Of a stretch of DNA of 64,000 bases, positions 37,165 through 44,991 are shown piece by piece. The position numbers and the translations under genes were made by a program. The stretch spans positions 682,001-746,000 of the forward strand of contig OZ241740.1 in the NCBI GenBank assembly GCA_965200975.1. The letters run 5' to 3'. Position 1 is the stretch's first letter, and each line of letters opens with the position of its first letter. The stretch is from S5-327 sp965200975. Its GTDB lineage: Bacteria > Chloroflexota > Dehalococcoidia > Lucifugimonadales > Australimonadaceae. The notes beneath the pieces are model-generated. The model saw nothing but the letters and a program-made list of their open reading frames with translations, was not told where the DNA came from and did no database searches.

Positions 37165-37725
37165 TTACTCGGCCAGCTGCTCCTTCAGCAATGCGGTCTG
37201 GCGGGACATCGGCACGCCGGCCCAGCGAGGCTCGCGGTCTTCACGCTCGATGGTCAGTTCGATGAGGACGGGGCCGGTCATCGCCCAGATTCCAGGGAGA
37301 CGCTCCAGCAGGTCTTCCGCAGCCTCGATCTTGAGAGCATCGGCGTAGCCGGAGGCTTTGGCGAGCGCCACCCAATCGAATTTGCCCTGCGCCGGCAAGT
37401 CCTGGTTGCCGGTGCTCTGGTGGAGCCCGTTCGCAAACACGAAGTGGTAGAGATTGGCGGGGGCCTGCCCGGCGATGGTTACGAGGGAGCCCAGTTGCAT
37501 GAGGAGGCTGCCGTCGCCGTCGAGCACCATCACCTTTTTGTCGGGGCGCGCCATGGCGAGGCCGAGCCCTATGGATGATGCGCTGCCCATACACTGCGAC
37601 GCGTCGACGTGGAGGCGCTCGCCCTGGCCCGCTTGATGCCAGGGGTGGATGGACTGCATCGTGGCGACCGAAACGGCGTCGCCGCGTCCTTCTGCGAGAA
37701 TGGAGATGGCTTCGTCGCGTTGCAT
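37165..37725 (-). CDS. Thiamine-diphosphate enzyme, C-terminal (TPP-binding) subunit, sulfopyruvate/phosphonopyruvate-decarboxylase-like
   Basis: 186 residues equal to the TPP-binding third of a 2-oxoacid decarboxylase. The GDG...N thiamine-pyrophosphate motif is present as LDGDGSLLMQLGSLVTIAG ending at FANG (about residues 68-102). MGSASSIGLGLAMARPDKKV precedes it. Split alpha/beta forms like this are known for sulfopyruvate decarboxylase (ComD/ComE) and related enzymes. It follows the alpha subunit with a 1-nt gap, so the two are co-translated and should form an alpha/beta complex. Exact substrate (sulfo-, phosphono- or another 2-oxoacid) is not decided. Confidence 0.82.
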   Translation of the reverse strand: MQRDEAISILAEGRGDAVSVATMQSIHPWHQAGQGERLHVDASQCMGSASSIGLGLAMARPDKKVMVLDGDGSLLMQLGSLVTIAGQAPANLYHFVFANGLHQSTGNQDLPAQGKFDWVALAKASGYADALKIEAAEDLLERLPGIWAMTGPVLIELTIEREDREPRWAGVPMSRQTALLKEQLAE

Positions 37726-37726
37726 G

Positions 37727-38251
37727 TCAGGTGGTTGGAGCTCCGATGATGACGGCGACAGGCCCCATCGTTTCGTGGGCCTGACGGTAGGCTCTCTCGA
37801 TGTTGGGGAGGTCGTCCGGGCCTTCGATGCGGTAGTTCGGCACGCCCCAGGCGTCGAGCGTGGGCTCGACCATCCGGACGGCGCGGGATTTGCTCTCCTC
37901 GACGGGCAGCATGGGGTCGCGTTGGAATTGGCCGACGAACATTAGCGTGGGGATGCGCGCGTCGAGGGGAATGGCCTTGATGGTGTTGATTGAAGCGAAT
38001 ATGCCGTTGTTCTGGATGACCAGGAGAGGGTTCTTCCCGCCGATGTAGAGGCCTGCGTTGATCCCTATCGCCTCGTCCTCGGTGCAGGCGATCATGAAGC
38101 GGATGTCCGGGTCGTCTGCGAGAAGGGCGATGAGCGTCTTCTGGTAGGAGTCGGGGATGCAGACGACATGGTCGACGCCGAGCTTCTTGATCTCGGCGGC
38201 GATCAGCGTGGCGTCGACTCCCCTGGCGGCGGGCGCTGCTTGGGCGGTCAT
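37727..38251 (-). CDS. Thiamine-diphosphate enzyme, N-terminal (alpha) subunit
   Basis: 174 residues equal to the pyrimidine-binding domain of TPP decarboxylases. GVDHVVCIPDSYQKTLIALL near residue 24 and the catalytic Glu in CTEDEAIGINAGLYIGGK (about 55-72) that contacts the aminopyrimidine. VIQNNGIFASINTIKAI parallels the ComD alpha subunit family. Sits 3 nt after the Rid gene stop and 1 nt before the beta subunit, inside the catabolic operon. Confidence 0.82.
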   Translation of the reverse strand: MTAQAAPAARGVDATLIAAEIKKLGVDHVVCIPDSYQKTLIALLADDPDIRFMIACTEDEAIGINAGLYIGGKNPLLVIQNNGIFASINTIKAIPLDARIPTLMFVGQFQRDPMLPVEESKSRAVRMVEPTLDAWGVPNYRIEGPDDLPNIERAYRQAHETMGPVAVIIGAPTT

Positions 38252-38254
38252 CGG

Positions 38255-39430
38255 CTACGCCCCCGCGATGCAGGAGAGCTCGACCTCGGCGTTCTGCTCG
38301 AGGTCGGCCCCCACGATGTTCATAGTGGGAGGATCTGCGCCGAGAAGCTCTGCGGCGAGCCCGACGAACTCGTCCTCGAAGTTGATGTCGTCGAGGAACA
38401 CGTCGAGACGGAGGATGTTTTCGATCGAGGAGTCGAACCGGTTGAGCGCCGCGTCGAGACGCTTGAGGGCTTGGCGGGCCTGACCGCGGCGGTCGCCGTA
38501 AAGATCTTGTCTCACGGCGCCGGTCTGCTCGTCGGCGAGGCCGGACGCGGCTGACGCGAAGACGAGCCCGTTGGCCTTTACCGCCTGCGCGCGGTCAGGC
38601 TCTTCAGGGAGCCAGGCGATCTCCCGGGGGCTGCCGGGGTTGACCGCGACGCCGCCGATCTCCATAAGGCCGCGTCCGCCCAGGTGCGTGCCGACGGCGT
38701 AGGCGGCGAAGGGCAGCTTCCCGTCGAACCGCTCCTTGAGGGACTGACGGTAGGGCGCCGCGTCGGCGACGCGCTTGAGGGCGCAGTCGGTGCGGACGAG
38801 GTCGTCGAGAGTCCCGCCGCCCTTTTCGATGTGGGATCGGAGCCACTCGTAGGTGTAGAAGAGTTCGGTATCGAACTGCTCCGGAACCTCCTCCGGCGCC
38901 TCCTGGTCGGTATAAGGGTTGGAGCGGCCGCGGACGCCGATAATGTAAGTGAAGTCGCCGCAGCGAGTGATGCGGGAAGCGCGTCCTCGGTGGGGTTGTT
39001 CGACGAAGACCTGGCGCTCGAGGTCGGGCGTGACAGCCTGGACGACCGCGGTGAGCATATTGACGCCGGCCATCTTGCACTGGGCGCCGAAGCTGACTGC
39101 GAGCTTGTGCCCTTCTTCTCCGAAGTGGTCAGGCCAAGTGGCCATTCGTTCGAGGCGCCAGTGCTGGCCGGAGGTGAAGTTTTCGATCCACACCGCGCAG
39201 TCGCCGCTGTAACCCGCTTTCTGGAGGCGGAGGGCCTGCCGCCCGTAGGCGTTGTTGCATTGAGCGGCGGCCTGGTTGTCGAGTTCGGGGTCGACCTGTT
39301 CGGTGCGGATGTCGCGGTGGCCGTCGGAGCTGGATAGGAAGAGGTAGGGGCCGTAACGAAGGACAGCCGCCATATTGCGGTTGCGCTCGTCCGCGAGGAG
39401 TATCTCTTTCGTGTGCCGGTTCTCAGCCAC
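38255..39430 (-). CDS. Two-domain Rid (YjgF)-like protein
   Basis: 391 residues that appear to hold two Rid-like barrel domains. The first is seen in RYGPYLFLSSSDGHRD and a helix-rich middle. The second runs from VKANGLVFASAASGLADEQ to EVELSCIAGA, including RQALKRLDAALNRFDSSIEN. The C-terminal active-site strand reads DPPTMNIVGADL with no RidA Arg. The start is a GTG at 39430, overlapping the end of the amidohydrolase region with GGGGG upstream; the frame upstream of it is only the shadow of the amidohydrolase. Part of the amidohydrolase-Rid-TPP-amidase operon. Confidence 0.75.
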   Translation of the reverse strand: MAENRHTKEILLADERNRNMAAVLRYGPYLFLSSSDGHRDIRTEQVDPELDNQAAAQCNNAYGRQALRLQKAGYSGDCAVWIENFTSGQHWRLERMATWPDHFGEEGHKLAVSFGAQCKMAGVNMLTAVVQAVTPDLERQVFVEQPHRGRASRITRCGDFTYIIGVRGRSNPYTDQEAPEEVPEQFDTELFYTYEWLRSHIEKGGGTLDDLVRTDCALKRVADAAPYRQSLKERFDGKLPFAAYAVGTHLGGRGLMEIGGVAVNPGSPREIAWLPEEPDRAQAVKANGLVFASAASGLADEQTGAVRQDLYGDRRGQARQALKRLDAALNRFDSSIENILRLDVFLDDINFEDEFVGLAAELLGADPPTMNIVGADLEQNAEVELSCIAGA

Positions 39431-39432
39431 AG

Positions 39433-40644
39433 CTAGCCCCCGTTTGGCCCTTGGATGCCGAAGATGCGCTGGGAGCGCCCCCAGACGACGTCGTGGACGA
39501 GATCCGGGTCGGCCCCGGAGAACATTCGCTCCATCGCGGGGGTGGCGTCGGGCCACGTCTGCCCTTGCTCGTGGGGGTAGTCGCATCCCCAGATGACGCT
39601 GTCGCGGATGAGGAACTCCGGGTCGGGGATCATCTTGGCGCCGATGTAGTCCTCTTCGAAGGTGAAGCTCATATTGTTGCGGAGGTAGTGAAGAGGGCTC
39701 TGTTGGAGGGGGTAGATGTTGTCGGGCCCGCGGTCGTTGTAGCAGCGCTCCATCCACTGGAAGAGGAAGGGGAGCCATCCGATGCGGCACTCGGCCATGG
39801 ATACGTGAAGGTTGGGGTAGCGGTCGAACATGCCGCTGAAGACGAACTGGGCGATGTGCTTGCCGGCAGGGTTGAAGGGCACCTGGGAGAAGTGAGCGAG
39901 GGACTGGCCGTACTCGTTGGGGGGGTAGGGGGTGCCAGCGGCGTCGCCGATGTGGGTGCAGATCACCGTGCCGGTCTCCTCGGCGGCGGCCCACAGGGGC
40001 TCCCACGCGGGAGACCACACGCCTTCGGCCATATCGTTGGGGCTTAGCTCCACGGCCTTCGCGCCTTGCTCTACGAGGCGGTAGAGTTCGTCGACGCAAG
40101 TCTCGGGGAAGGCGGCGTGAAGCCAGGGGAGCACAATGAGGCGGTCGCGGTCGAGCGAGGCGACTTCGAGCGTCCAGTCGTTGAACGCGCGGTAGATCTC
40201 CTTCTCCATCTCTTTGTCTTTGAAGACCCACTTGCGGGTGTTGCCATAGAAGACGCCGGCGTAGAACTCGCCGAGGTCCATATGCTGGAGGAGGATTTCG
40301 GGGTCTGACGGAGGCAGACGCCCCTCCTCGATTTCGATCGGATCGAACCGCTTGGCGTACTTCGCCCAGTCCTTACCGTCGGCTGCGAAGGCGTGAATGT
40401 CGCCCTCCCACTCCCAGGCGGTGCCTTTGGGCGACTCGACGACTTTAGGGGCGGCGTCCTTGTACTTGGCCGAGATTCGGGACTGAATGATGTCGCGGGG
40501 GTACCAGACGAGGTCGATGTGGTTGTCGGCGGAGATGTACTTGTAGTCCACCTCTGCGCCGACGCGCATGTCGCGGATGCTGGCGTTGCGGCGGCGCGCC
40601 GTGCCGCCCAGCCTGTCTGCGCGTACGTTTTCCTCGGGCATCAT
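39433..40644 (-). CDS. Amidohydrolase-2-family metal-dependent hydrolase (ACMSD-like)
   Basis: 403 residues. The metal-binding start is SADNHIDL (about residue 40). Later ligands are CTHIGDAAG (near 233) and GCDYPHEQG with the catalytic Asp (near 366). VFSGMFDRYPNLHVSMAECRIG is the typical amidohydrolase-2 helix. Members are decarboxylases, hydratases or hydrolases of aromatic ring-cleavage products. GGAG before tandem ATGs (40644/40641). First gene of the operon amidohydrolase-Rid-TPP alpha-TPP beta-amidase (40.6 to 35.7 kb). Confidence 0.87.
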   Translation of the reverse strand: MMPEENVRADRLGGTARRRNASIRDMRVGAEVDYKYISADNHIDLVWYPRDIIQSRISAKYKDAAPKVVESPKGTAWEWEGDIHAFAADGKDWAKYAKRFDPIEIEEGRLPPSDPEILLQHMDLGEFYAGVFYGNTRKWVFKDKEMEKEIYRAFNDWTLEVASLDRDRLIVLPWLHAAFPETCVDELYRLVEQGAKAVELSPNDMAEGVWSPAWEPLWAAAEETGTVICTHIGDAAGTPYPPNEYGQSLAHFSQVPFNPAGKHIAQFVFSGMFDRYPNLHVSMAECRIGWLPFLFQWMERCYNDRGPDNIYPLQQSPLHYLRNNMSFTFEEDYIGAKMIPDPEFLIRDSVIWGCDYPHEQGQTWPDATPAMERMFSGADPDLVHDVVWGRSQRIFGIQGPNGG

Positions 40645-40748
40645 CGGCTCCTTTCGCCCTCGCGTCTATCGCAATGAGCGCGAGAATCGTAGGATTGACG
40701 GGCAAGGGTGTCAAGGAGCACGCCCACGAAGGGGAGGGATACGCAGCG

Positions 40749-41147
40749 ATGGCGATTGTTTACTCGACGACCGACAGGCCGACTGCAGCGGAGGTCGCCG
40801 CGCTGCTGCGAGAGGGCGGCTTCAACCGCCCGCTGGACGATATGGAGCGCGTGGAGCGGATGCTGCGGAACGCCGACATCATCGTTGCCGCGCGTGACGG
40901 CGATGCGCTCGTCGGGGTAGTGAGGGGGCTTGCCGACTACGCCTGCTACGCGCTCGTCACCGAGTTGTGCGTGGTGCCGCCGTACAAGGGGATGGGGATA
41001 GGACGCGAGCTGCTGCGGCTGTTCCGCGAGGAGACAAGCGAGGAGTGCGCGGTGCTCCTGCACTCGAGCGAGGAGGGGCACGCGTTCTACGGCCACATCG
41101 GTTGGGAGTCGATCGACCGCTGCTGGCGCCTCCCCCGGGCGCGGTAG
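40749..41147 (+). CDS. GNAT-family N-acetyltransferase
   Basis: 132-residue acetyl-CoA-dependent acetyltransferase. Motif A TELCVVPPYKGMGIGRELLR (about residues 74-93) with the acyl-CoA loop, and the C-terminal FYGHIGWE typical of the family. I choose ATG 40749 (GGAGGG upstream) over the 25-codon longer frame starting 40674. Substrate unknown. Divergent from the amidohydrolase operon. Confidence 0.85.
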   Translation: MAIVYSTTDRPTAAEVAALLREGGFNRPLDDMERVERMLRNADIIVAARDGDALVGVVRGLADYACYALVTELCVVPPYKGMGIGRELLRLFREETSEECAVLLHSSEEGHAFYGHIGWESIDRCWRLPRAR

Positions 41148-41173
41148 GCCTCGCCTATTATGGCAAGGCGCGT

Positions 41174-41374
41174 TTAGGGGAGGCAGCGGTGACAGGGGGC
41201 GGCGTGTCGCTTTTGGTTGGCGCGGTTCATTGCGGCTTCGAGAGTCTCGAACTCTAGCCAACGGTTGTGGGACAGGTGGTAGCTGTCTCGGTTGATTACA
41301 TGGACGCAGGCGCTCGTGTGAACGCGGGCGTGGTTGTTGGGGTCGTTTTCGTAGACGTAATAGCTGATCGGCAT
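41174..41374 (-). CDS. Small Cys/His-rich putative zinc-binding protein, copy 1
   Basis: 66 residues, MPISYYVYENDPNNHARVHT at the start, with H-T-S-A-C (HxxxC) in the middle and APCHRCLP (CxxC) at the C-terminus. The His/Cys spacing suggests a single metal site; I do not recognise a named family. GGAG lies before ATG 41374, and an in-frame ATG 12 codons earlier (41410) overlaps the MFS-fragment stop. It differs from copy 2 at 15 of 66 positions, yet all His/Cys ligand candidates are kept, so it is probably expressed and constrained. Confidence 0.6.
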   Translation of the reverse strand: MPISYYVYENDPNNHARVHTSACVHVINRDSYHLSHNRWLEFETLEAAMNRANQKRHAAPCHRCLP

Positions 41375-41409
41375 GGGGGGCTCCAGGCGCTGGGTGGGCG
41401 CGAGCGGCA

Positions 41410-41495
41410 TTATCGCAACTCTCGCAAGGTCGTGGAGAAGAGGGTTTCCCAGACACCGTAGGCGACGATGACGCCGCCGGCGGTGGCGAGGGCGG
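41410..41495 (-). pseudogene. C-terminal fragment of MFS transporter gene, duplication remnant
   Basis: In the reverse frame this reads ALATAGGVIVAYGVWETLFS and ends TTLRELR, followed by TAA. It is the last 28 residues of the intact MFS gene at 41774-43024 (which ends SKTLRDLR), cut off at 41495 where the sequence diverges abruptly. It has no start or body and is a by-product of the tandem duplication. Confidence 0.85.
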
Positions 41496-41510
41496 TGAGA
41501 TGCCGTGGCC

Positions 41511-41859
41511 GCCTATCGTGGCAAGGCGCGTTACGCGTTAGGGGAGGCAGTCGGGGCAGGGGGCGGCGTCTTGCTTTTGGTTGGCGCGGTTCATTGCGGC
41601 TTCGAGAGCCTCGAACTCCAGCCAGCGGTTGTCGGGCAGGCGGTCGCTGGCTCGGTTGATTACATAGACGCAGGCGCTCGTGTGGACGCGGGCGCGTTGG
41701 GTGGGGTCGTCTTCGTAGACGTAGTAGCTGATCGGCATGGGAGGCTCCAGGCGCTGGGTGGGCGCGAGCGGCATTATCGCAAATCGCGCAGGGTCTTGGA
41801 GAAGAGGGTTTCCCAGACGCCGTAGGCGACGATGACGCCGCCGGCGGTGGCGAGGGCGG
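41511..41859 (+). repeat. Downstream copy of the ~350-bp tandem duplication
   Basis: Mate of 41153-41495. It includes the second small Cys/His gene and the true 3' end of the MFS gene. Divergence of the copies at the DNA level is visible throughout, so the duplication is not recent. Confidence 0.85.
41538..41738 (-). CDS. Small Cys/His-rich putative zinc-binding protein, copy 2
   Basis: 66 residues, starting MPISYYVYEDDPTQRARVHT, with HTSAC and APCPDCLP preserved. GGAG precedes ATG 41738. A longer start (MPLAPTQ, 41774) overlaps the MFS stop as TAATG and would couple translation to the transporter. It lies directly downstream of the MFS gene on the same strand, so co-transcription is likely. 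Function unknown. Confidence 0.62.
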   Translation of the reverse strand: MPISYYVYEDDPTQRARVHTSACVYVINRASDRLPDNRWLEFEALEAAMNRANQKQDAAPCPDCLP

Positions 41860-43024
41860 CGCGTCCGCCGAAAGCTTCGGCGAGGGCGGTGATGCCGAGG
41901 ACGGCTAGAGGGATAAGGCCGCCTATCATGGCGTTGAGCGCTTGCACGCGGCCCCGCATCTCCGGGTCGGAGTAGGTCTGCAGCGTGGCGAGGTGCACGA
42001 CGGTGCGTCCGGAGTGGCCGATGCCGACGGGGAGCATCAGCAGGAGCGAGAGCAGGTACCAGCCCGAGAAGGCGAACCCGACGACGCCTGCGCCGAAGAG
42101 CGTGAAGAAGCTGACGAGGAGCAGCCCCTTGCGCTGAAAGTCGCCCAGCGATGCGGCGCTGGTCGAGCCGAGCAGCGAGCCGATTCCAAAGAAAGTGAAG
42201 AGGAGGCCAACGCCGTCGGCTTCGATGTTGAGAAGGTCTTGCGCGAGCGGGAGAAGGTGCTGGAACGGCTGCCCGAAGACGGTGATGACGAACCCGATGA
42301 GGATGAGATTGCGCAGCACCGGCTCCTGCCGGATGTAGCGCACGCCGTCCATAGGCGACCCCCCGCGGCGGCGGGAGCTCCTTCCGGCGGCGCCGTAGAC
42401 AGGGACTGCAAGCATCAGGAGCATCCCGGCGGCGTAGAGGCCAACGATGAGCAGGTACGCCCACTCGGGCCCGACGCGCGCGAAGAGGACGCCTGCGACC
42501 AAGGGCATCACGACGCGGTTCGCGTTCTGCGACATGGTGTGCAGGCCGGTCGCATTGAGCAGATGGCCGCTGTCGACGAGCCCTCCGATGATGGCTCGGC
42601 GGGTTGGAGTGATGAACACCATGACCGAGCCCTGGAAGACGCCGATGATGGCGATGTGCCACCACTGAAGGAGGTCGAGCATGACGCCGACGCCTGAAAT
42701 GGCGGCGAACAGGGCCATGAGGGCGCCGCACACGATGAGGATATTGCGCATCGACGTTTTGTCGGCGAGCGCGCCGGCGATCGGGGAGAGCACAAGCGAC
42801 GGGGCGTTGTTGGCGGCGATGACGATGCCGAGGACGATCGGCGCGCGGTCGGCGAGGTCGAACGCAAGAACGGGGCGCACGAGCACGGTCGCCTGCATCG
42901 CGCCGAAGTAGAAGAGCATGGCGATGAAGTAGGCGCGATAGGCAGGGGCAGAGAGCGAATCGAAGGTGTGGAGCCGTCGTCGGCTGCGCTCCGGCGCGGG
43001 AGGGTTGGGAGGTTGCTCCGTCAT
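41774..43024 (-). CDS. MFS transporter, EntS/drug-efflux-like
   Basis: 416 residues and twelve spans. LSAPAYRAYFIAMLFYFGAM, ALVLSPIAGALADKTSMRNI-type loop 2-3 segment, and GRVQALNAMIGGLIPLAVLG in the second half place it with the MFS_3-like exporters, as for the 22.4-kb gene. ATG 43024 chosen because the frame upstream (to 43699) is the shadow of the amidohydrolase. The last 28 codons are duplicated at 41410-41495. Preceded by a terminator, so it probably has its own promoter. Confidence 0.87.
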   Translation of the reverse strand: MTEQPPNPPAPERSRRRLHTFDSLSAPAYRAYFIAMLFYFGAMQATVLVRPVLAFDLADRAPIVLGIVIAANNAPSLVLSPIAGALADKTSMRNILIVCGALMALFAAISGVGVMLDLLQWWHIAIIGVFQGSVMVFITPTRRAIIGGLVDSGHLLNATGLHTMSQNANRVVMPLVAGVLFARVGPEWAYLLIVGLYAAGMLLMLAVPVYGAAGRSSRRRGGSPMDGVRYIRQEPVLRNLILIGFVITVFGQPFQHLLPLAQDLLNIEADGVGLLFTFFGIGSLLGSTSAASLGDFQRKGLLLVSFFTLFGAGVVGFAFSGWYLLSLLLMLPVGIGHSGRTVVHLATLQTYSDPEMRGRVQALNAMIGGLIPLAVLGITALAEAFGGRAALATAGGVIVAYGVWETLFSKTLRDLR

Positions 43025-43119
43025 AGCGGCGATGCTATCCCCGCGCCTGGTCAATTGCCACTGGGCGAGTGCTCCCCAGCCCGTCCCCGTGGCGGGAGAA
43101 AGCCGGGGCGGAGAACAGA

Positions 43120-43147
43120 ACAGGGGCGGGATTGCTCCCGCCCCTGT
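43120..43147 (-). terminator. Perfect 12-bp hairpin terminator after the second amidohydrolase gene
   Basis: Arms 43120-43131 and 43136-43147 (ACAGGGGCGGGA type) with a 4-nt loop, 27 bp beyond the amidohydrolase stop on the reverse strand, followed by TCTGTTCT. A GC-rich stem with a weak T-stretch fits an intrinsic terminator. Confidence 0.75.
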
Positions 43148-43173
43148 GATTGTCCTGCTGAGCGACGCCTGTG

Positions 43174-44214
43174 CTAGTCGGGAACGTTGGCGAAGCCGGG
43201 GAAGACCTTCAGCGGGTTGTCGTGGATGATGGTCACCTTGTCCTCTTCCGAGAGCGAGGGCAGGTAGTCGATGACCGGGAGCAGGTTGTCGGAGGTGAGC
43301 CCAACAGCGGTTCCGGAGGGGTGGTCGCTCTCCTGGCGGACGTTGCGTCCGGAGCCTGGCGCCTCGGTGCCGAAAGCTATGTTGGCGACGCCCCACTGCT
43401 TGATCGCGAGCTCCAGGTAGTCGATGTCGTAGGTGCAGGTGTCGAAGAAGAGGTTGTCGCCTTCCCAGTTGCCGCGGTGCCGGGAGGAGGAGATGAAGCG
43501 GTCGAGGGCTCCGCCGGCGTGGGCGATGCAGATGCGGAGGCCAGGGAACTTCTCGAAGAGGTTGCTGAAGGCGAGGATGCGAGTGGCCAGGAAGGTCTCG
43601 ACGACGAAGCCGACCTGGTAGTTGCTGGGAATGTGGCCGATACGCGGGTCGAGACAGTTGGTGCCGTGGATGAATACGGGCACGTTCCACTCCTGGCACT
43701 TCTCGTAGACGGGATACCAGTAGGGTTCGTGCATTCCGGGGGAGTTATGCCTGCCGTCGGGGTCTGGGCTGAGGTACGTGCCGGCGAAGCCGTACTCCTT
43801 AACGTTCATCTCGAATTCAGGGATGCAGTTGCTGAGGTCGGGCGCTTCGGCAATTTGGGGGAGCATAGAGGCGCCGAGGTAGCGGTTGGGGAAGTTCTGG
43901 ACCTGCTTGCGGATGGTGTCGTTAGTGAACTCGCACCACGGATAGAGCAGGTGTCGGGGCATCCATCCCATCATCGTGAAGGGGCGCGGGCCGATTATCT
44001 GGACGTCGATGTTGCGCTCGTCCATGTACTCGGTGTGCATGGTGTTGGTGCGCAGGAAGGCTTCGTCGCTGAGGTCGCCGGACGCGGAGCCGGTGGCGCG
44101 CAGAGGGCTCGGCCCGACGTGCCCGGAGGAGAACCCTCCGACAATCCAGGTGCGCACCGAGTTAGGCGCTGAGACGTGACCGTGGACATCCAAGACCTTG
44201 GTTCCTTTGAACAT
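43174..44214 (-). CDS. Amidohydrolase-2-family hydrolase/decarboxylase
   Basis: 346 residues. LDVHGHVSAP near the N-terminus gives the HxH metal ligands, IHGTNCLD (about 188) and IAHAGGALDRF (about 236) the later His ligands, and IAFGTEAPGSG (about 290) sits where the family has its catalytic Asp, here Glu, which is unusual. TGAGGAGGAG before the ATG is a strong site. It is the first gene ahead of the MFS transporter but separated by a terminator. The substrate is probably an aromatic-derived acid; not determinable. Confidence 0.85.
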   Translation of the reverse strand: MFKGTKVLDVHGHVSAPNSVRTWIVGGFSSGHVGPSPLRATGSASGDLSDEAFLRTNTMHTEYMDERNIDVQIIGPRPFTMMGWMPRHLLYPWCEFTNDTIRKQVQNFPNRYLGASMLPQIAEAPDLSNCIPEFEMNVKEYGFAGTYLSPDPDGRHNSPGMHEPYWYPVYEKCQEWNVPVFIHGTNCLDPRIGHIPSNYQVGFVVETFLATRILAFSNLFEKFPGLRICIAHAGGALDRFISSSRHRGNWEGDNLFFDTCTYDIDYLELAIKQWGVANIAFGTEAPGSGRNVRQESDHPSGTAVGLTSDNLLPVIDYLPSLSEEDKVTIIHDNPLKVFPGFANVPD

Positions 44215-44339
44215 AGTCTCCTCCTCACTACAGGGTCGGATTTACGTAGCGCAACGGCGCCGACTATCACGCTGCGCTCGCGAGGGTAGTGCTTCCTATC
44301 GCACTATGCAACCGTAGGCGACGAGGGCGCGCGTTGCGC

Positions 44340-44460
44340 GAGATGGGGGTGGGCGCTCTCCCGCCAGCCAAGCCGGATGCGGCTGCCTGCCGGACGCCTT
44401 GCCCCCAGCGCAGCCGCACCGCCGGGAGAGCGTCGCGCCGGAAGCGGCCAGCCGGAGGCT
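44340..44460. repeat. Weak, diverged palindromic-element remnants
   Basis: In the 257-bp gap upstream of the second amidohydrolase gene. GGGCGCTCTCCCGCCAG and, further on, CGCCGGGAGAGCGTCGCG look like broken halves of the repeat core in opposite orientations. Nothing else is recognisable in the gap, and no gene is supported. Confidence 0.4.
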
Positions 44461-44471
44461 GCCGGGGCGCG

Positions 44472-44967
44472 TCAGTCAGGGAGATGGGAATGGCCGCAGC
44501 GGACGTAGTTGGGCGCGGAGAAGATCCCCGGACTAAAGTTGACCTTCCTGGCGCTTACCTTGGAGTAGGGGCTATCGATCAGTTGGCTCTCAGTCGTGAA
44601 CAGCAGATAGCCGCCGGTGTCGAAGAAAGCGGCGGGATACGCCCTTGGGCGCTCGTAGAACGTACTGTCTTTGTGGTAGTAGGCCTTGGCGACCCAATCG
44701 AGTCCGTGCGACTCCCTTAGCATCTCGCCTGTGACAGGCCGGGCGCTATACGGGCGGGGCGGCTCGTGCACAGCGCCTCCGCCTTCGACAGTCGGAGGCA
44801 TCTCTGATGTAACTGACCGGCCTGCCAGGCTCGTCCAGCCCCAGAACCACGCGCAGCACCTGGTTGGGCGTGCCGAAGATAAGGCCGAGTTCGACTGCCC
44901 GCTTCTCGAGCTCTTGCCGGACTTCGTCGTCGATGCGCATGACAGGCGCCATTCCCTCCACCTCCAC
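44472..44967 (-). pseudogene. Frame-disrupted gene: ribbon-helix-helix-like N-terminus plus conserved-looking C-terminus
   Basis: The first part, in one frame (44967 to about 44800), reads MRIDDEVRQELEKRAVELGL then FGTPNQVLRVVLGLDEPG, like short DNA-binding N-domains of the SeqA/ribbon-helix-helix kind. The continuation lies one base out of frame, down to 44472: EMLRESHGLDWVAKAYYHKD, ending with NFSPGIFSAPNYVRC. Joining them near 44797-44805 gives one protein of about 160 residues. Either a frameshift (real or assembly error) breaks one gene, or two overlapping genes exist, the second starting at ATG 44801 (109 residues). I favour the broken gene. Upstream lies a TGTTAC repeat set (44992-45024). 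Confidence 0.5.
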
Positions 44968-44991
44968 GAGAGACGGATGGTACTGTTCCGC

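Larger units (their letters stand above)
41153..41495 (+). repeat. Upstream copy of a ~350-bp tandem duplication (partner 41511-41859)
   Basis: The stretch from GCCTATTATGGCAAGGCGCG to GGCGGTGGCGAGGGCGG recurs 358-364 bp later, with a 6-bp indel near the left end. The unit carries a complete small reverse-strand gene plus the last 28 codons of the MFS gene. Copy 2 abuts the intact MFS gene, so it is the original and this one is the duplicate. Confidence 0.85.

Noticed and set aside
38255..40231. A 658-residue protein joining the Rid protein to sequence upstream
   Set aside because: The upstream part is an out-of-frame shadow of the amidohydrolase; a GTG with a ribosome-binding site at 39430 gives a clean start.
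41774..43699. 641-residue N-terminally extended MFS protein
   Set aside because: The extension is the shadow of the amidohydrolase at 43.2-44.2 kb; transporter homology begins at 43024.
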